The notes under the pieces were generated by a model that was not told the origin of the DNA, made no database searches, and saw only the letters and a list, made by a program, of their open reading frames with translations. From NCBI GenBank assembly GCA_035449085.1, contig DAOTKE010000066.1, positions 1 through 17,954 of the forward strand: a stretch of 17,954 nt of DNA, in the 5' to 3' direction. This DNA comes from DUPH01 sp035449085 (GTDB lineage: Bacteria; Verrucomicrobiota; Kiritimatiellia; RFP12; UBA1067). The translations under genes and the position numbers were made by a program. How positions within the stretch are numbered: position 1 is the stretch's first letter; each line of letters begins with the position of its first letter. This document shows, in pieces, positions 15,701 through 17,954 of this stretch.

Positions 15701-17828
15701 CACAGGGCGAATCGGCGCGGAGCCGATAATCGCCGGCCGCAGCGTCGACAAAGCGCGGATCTCCGGTGATGTTTCCCGCACCGGGACGCACACTGCCGCC
15801 AGTGAGGGTATTGGTGCAGCCCGAGTTACCGCTGGCCTGGGTGCCGCTGTTCCCATAGACAATACTGTTGAAGGCACCCGCCTGGTCGCCGATACCGCCA
15901 CCCGTGTTGTTCACGATGGTACAATTGACAGCGCGGGCACCGCTAAAGTTCATCACCCAAGCAGAGATGTTGCTGACAATCAGCGAGTCGTAAACGTGGC
16001 CCGTACGTATGACGCTGTTGCCGGAATTGGTCGTGCGGTTGTTGATGATACGGGAACGCCGGATGGTACCGCCCCAGGCGGCAGATCCACGGCTGGCGAC
16101 GTTGTTGGAATAGATGCAATCCCAGATCTCTTGAGAGAGGCCCTCCGCGTACGACCCGCCGCCGCGAACGTTCAACGTGTCGCTATCGTTGACGGAAACG
16201 CTTGAGGCACCACCGGTGAGGGTAAAGCCTTCGAGCACACCCTTGTTCATGTAGACACAGCGGACAGCATTTGTGCCACGTCCATAGGGATCAGCGAGAG
16301 GGGTGTCGTCCTTCGCGCCGACAATGAAAGTCTGCTCTGCGCCTGCGCTGGATTTGAGCACGACGTCGCGCGTGATGGAGACGCGGTTGTTGTGGAGGGC
16401 GTTGACCGTCTGGCCTTCGGCGTAGACGCCCGGAGCGGCGAGCACCATGCCACCGGCGGGCGCGTTGTCGACCGCATGCTGGAGCGTACGCCATGCGGTC
16501 TCAGGAGACAGACCATCGTTACTGTCGTCACCGGCCGCGGCATCTGCATAACGTACCTCCAAGAAGACACCCTGCACCAGATAACCGCCGGGCTGTGTCA
16601 CATGGAGCGTGAAGGTGTCACCGCTGTCCGGCTGCTTGGCACCGTTCAGCGTGAAATGGCGCAGGGCCGAACCCGCGCCGGCCGTGGCGGTAAAGACGAG
16701 CTGGGTCGGCAGGATGGGCAAGGCAAGAATACCTGCCGGCTCGAGCGTACCGTTACCCGAGGTCGAGACTTTGACGACCGTGCCGGTATAGCCACCCTCG
16801 AGGGCACCGAGATCCAGCCCCGCCCCCTGCAGGCGCGGATGGCCGTCGAGATCCGTGCGCTCGGACGGTGCCGGGGCGGCACCGGTCCATTCCGGATTGC
16901 CGCGGTCGATGCAGGGGGAATTGGCGAACAGGCGAAAATCGCCGTTGGCGGAATCAACGAAATAGGCCTCGGTGGTGATCAGGTTGTTCGTACCCGCCTC
17001 GGGTGTCGATTGGATACAACTGTCAGCAACCAGATAACTAGTCCCCGCTTTTGCGCTGCCGTTTTCGGTCACGATCAGATTAAAACCGCCGGAGTTGTCC
17101 AACCCCGCACCGGTATTGCGCGCGATGGTGCAGTTGACGGGGTACAGCGCTGAACTGTTGCAATACGCCACGCCGCTGCCGTGATTAAAGGCGACCAGAC
17201 AGTCATGCAGGCTCGATTCGCGTACGCCGGCACCATTGTGGGAGGCGTAGTTGCCGATGAAACGCGTGCGATGGAACGTGCCCCTGTAAGCCCCGCCACC
17301 GCGTCGCGCGGCATTGTTGCTGACGATGCAGTCGTAGACGACAGGCGTGGTGCCGCTTCCTTGGAAACCACCACCCTTGCAGTGGATAGTATCCGCGGTG
17401 TCGCTGCTGGTGGCGCCGCCGGTCAGGGTAAATCCTTTAAGCGTCCCCGCGCTCATGTAGACACAGCGCACGGCATTGGCACCGGTTCCTTCATAACTGG
17501 TGTCATCCGGGTCGCGTTCACCTAGAATGACCGTGGCCTCGGCACCGTCGGTCGATTCAATGTCGACCGCCTTGGTGCAGACCACGCGGCTACGGATGGG
17601 ACTGTTAGGAGTGGCGGTCGTGCCTTCGTTGTACGTGCCAGGACCGACGAGAATCTTATCGCCGTTGGCGGCGACATCGATCGCCGCCTGGATCGTCCGT
17701 TTAGCCGTCGCCCAGCTCAAACCGTTCCCCGAGTTATCGGGACGGTTACAGTCCACATAATAAACCGCCGCCTGCGTCGCGAGGCAGCAGAAAATGGAAA
17801 TGAACCCGATAAGACCACTCTTTTTCAT
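12759..17828 (-). CDS. Giant secreted protein with four tandem beta-helix / choice-of-anchor Q units
   Basis: This protein has 1689 residues from the chosen start. The signal peptide is about residues 1-21 (MKKSGLIGFISIFCC then LATQA). Four units of about 325 residues follow, at about 22-346, 425-744, 821-1144 and 1224-1548. Each opens with a YVDAxxxDDSxxGLSxxTA-type motif and a DUF1565-like rung (VxVAPGTYxEG). Each carries RCVYM...GFTLTGGA at its centre, many short rungs (DCIVSNN, NCTIVNNTGGG) and a closing SPCIDRGN...DLGAxEGG motif of the choice-of-anchor Q type. Bridges of about 75 residues (GNGTLEPAG...FTATPWPGRTLTHF), similar to InlB-type or bacterial Ig-like repeats, join the units. The last 140 residues form a beta-rich tail ending AGMLFMLK. 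An in-frame ATG at 17864 is less likely because AAGGAGG lies six bases before 17828. It is probably a surface or extracellular adhesin or glycan-interacting protein; catalysis is not evident. Confidence 0.88.
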   Translation of the reverse strand: MKKSGLIGFISIFCCLATQAAVYYVDCNRPDNSGNGLSWATAKRTIQAAIDVAANGDKILVGPGTYNEGTTATPNSPIRSRVVCTKAVDIESTDGAEATVILGERDPDDTSYEGTGANAVRCVYMSAGTLKGFTLTGGATSSDTADTIHCKGGGFQGSGTTPVVYDCIVSNNAARRGGGAYRGTFHRTRFIGNYASHNGAGVRESSLHDCLVAFNHGSGVAYCNSSALYPVNCTIARNTGAGLDNSGGFNLIVTENGSAKAGTSYLVADSCIQSTPEAGTNNLITTEAYFVDSANGDFRLFANSPCIDRGNPEWTGAAPAPSERTDLDGHPRLQGAGLDLGALEGGYTGTVVKVSTSGNGTLEPAGILALPILPTQLVFTATAGAGSALRHFTLNGAKQPDSGDTFTLHVTQPGGYLVQGVFLEVRYADAAAGDDSNDGLSPETAWRTLQHAVDNAPAGGMVLAAPGVYAEGQTVNALHNNRVSITRDVVLKSSAGAEQTFIVGAKDDTPLADPYGRGTNAVRCVYMNKGVLEGFTLTGGASSVSVNDSDTLNVRGGGSYAEGLSQEIWDCIYSNNVASRGSAAWGGTIRRSRIINNRTTNSGNSVIRTGHVYDSLIVSNISAWVMNFSGARAVNCTIVNNTGGGIGDQAGAFNSIVYGNSGTQASGNSGCTNTLTGGSVRPGAGNITGDPRFVDAAAGDYRLRADSPCVNAGSLEFITHWYGTDYAGAPRVQGGGVNMGALESSVSVVSATSTSGGEIQPSGNFFLMGDLHFIAIPWPGRAFRHFEINGAPVPGSDTNLTINAGSYSGDSTVTVRAVFQDGFYVDAATGDDANSGLESELPLKTLQLAVSRALEGDTVRVAPGTYDAGYAVVTEGMLASRLVITNNITVTAIDGPDHTFIVGTRSLNANGCGPDAVRCVYMSAGTLQGFTITGGATDTVDGGFENDCGGGIFVPSSSSSELIIGCVISNNIAYSKGGGSSLGTLHRCRLSGNAVITANGFGGAVRGSTVYDSLVVNNAGPYAVAYCYLYNVTAYNDTPVFHSTVYNSIMALIGGGNGYTASGADRKVYNSCVSGTIAANNDGGGNLYADPLFMDPVAGDFRLHLASPCIDHGNINNYPNGLGFDLLGAARVQGEGLDLGAFEGGLGGTRVFASVEGGGTLEPAGVTLYHDLPVQAVFTATPWPGRTLTHFSTNGIALPDVGNTLTLTLSADQALNLTAHFVGTFYVDAARPDDSGDGLSWETAKRTLQAAVAGAVDNDTVLVAPGIYQEGTAVTPSEKATGYLMNRVVITNRITLRSRDGAATTIIQGAVDTGSGDAYGRGPNAVRCVYMTKGVLQGFTLTGGATDSVNLEDENNRGGGLYVTEQNYTPQVLDCVISNCSSMRGGGTHAGTLRRCVLSENFASNNGCAIRGSYAYDCLIVQSRVGSVNTRSAVAYGWCYNCTVAGNEGRSGENAWFYNCVLGESTTNSRHFDSCVAGGMLNPLIDESSFVADPRFVDAAAGDFRLAAGSPCIDRANREYVDEPFGIDFAGDLRMQNAAVDLGAFEHDWRPAFAAALDADGVTVSEITPFVTHAAQPEFVGGSAVYLDGAAARADGQSEITMSVPWNIPYGRSVKLRGEVTGSGTLALYEGETLIITVTVADGAFALKHLSSAQRPFPLRAVYTVGDNDTGGALLDAFESSAGMLFMLK
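13185..17764 (-). repeat. Four tandem coding repeats of about 1.2 kb
   Basis: The four beta-helix units lie at about 16790-17764, 15595-16553, 14397-15370 and 13185-14160, separated by bridge segments. A 15-base word, CATGTAGACACAGCG on the plus strand (coding RCVYM), is identical in all four, at 17454, 16248, 15063 and 13836. Spacings are 1206, 1185 and 1227 bases. Flanking DNA (CCGGTCAGGGT and similar) is also partly conserved, while the rung regions have diverged strongly. Confidence 0.85.
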
Positions 17829-17834
17829 TAGGCA

Positions 17835-17841
17835 CCTCCTT
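17835..17841 (-). promoter_or_regulatory. Strong ribosome binding site deciding the giant gene's start
   Basis: AAGGAGG on the minus strand, six bases before the ATG at 17828, fits an ideal Shine-Dalgarno site. It rules against the ATG at 17864, whose extra 12 residues would precede the signal peptide. Confidence 0.85.
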
Positions 17842-17854
17842 GACAGTTGCCCAA

Positions 17855-17884
17855 AAGATAACACAGAGTCCGGCTATCGCGCAA
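17855..17884 (-). promoter_or_regulatory. Candidate promoter of the giant beta-helix gene
   Basis: On the minus strand TTGCGC (17884-17879) and TATCTT (17860-17855) are 18 bases apart, and TG precedes the -10 word by one base (extended -10). Each hexamer is only a partial match. The leader to the ATG would be about 20 bases, just holding the ribosome site. The remaining 17885-17954 shows no gene. Confidence 0.35.
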
Positions 17885-17954
17885 CGCGGGTAAACGGCAG
17901 CCGGCGGTTCCAAATCAAGGGGGTCGAGATGCTGGGAAGCGCGAGGGGGGAGGG

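Overview
The window is a high-GC bacterial chromosome segment that is coding almost throughout. Nine genes are supported: two on the plus strand at the left (177-2487), then seven on the minus strand (17828 down to 2521). The two groups converge at about 2488-2520. No RNA genes, transposases, integrases or CRISPR arrays were seen. The organism is probably a member of the PVC group, most likely Kiritimatiellota or Verrucomicrobia. This is inferred from giant secreted beta-solenoid proteins (autotransporter-associated beta-strand repeats without a beta-barrel, and multi-unit choice-of-anchor Q / DUF1565-type beta-helices), heptamer arrays in and between genes, and an ECF sigma factor next to a membrane protein with a squalene-cyclase-like domain. 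No phylogenetic marker in the window settles this.

Left part: comM/yifB, an AAA+ ATPase with a Lon-like N-terminal domain, is followed 79 bases later by a DedA/VTT-type membrane protein. The DedA gene starts with GTG just after a run of nine G.

Middle (6049-2521, minus strand): a compact operon encodes a TPR lipoprotein, a CvpA-like membrane protein, an ECF sigma factor and a probable membrane-anchored anti-sigma factor. The anti-sigma factor's predicted extracytoplasmic part is an alpha/alpha-toroid of the prenyltransferase/squalene-cyclase repeat type. The last three genes overlap by 4 bases at each junction, so they are probably translationally coupled. A sigma70-like promoter candidate (6123-6151) precedes the TPR gene. 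This looks like a cell-envelope signalling unit and is the most interesting system here. The anti-sigma gene contains an 11-unit heptamer array joined to a C10 run. Together they are 87 bases (29 codons) and encode the linker between the N-terminal domain and the membrane helix; slippage in the C run would cut off the membrane and sensor parts.

Right part (17828-6167, minus strand): three consecutive genes encode secreted beta-solenoid proteins. They are a 1689-residue protein with four tandem beta-helix units of about 400 residues, a 1468-residue autotransporter-repeat protein with about six repeat motifs and no visible translocator barrel, and a 657-residue beta-helix protein of pectin-lyase/glycosidase type. 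They probably act at or outside the cell surface, in adhesion or polysaccharide interaction, but their substrates cannot be read from the sequence.
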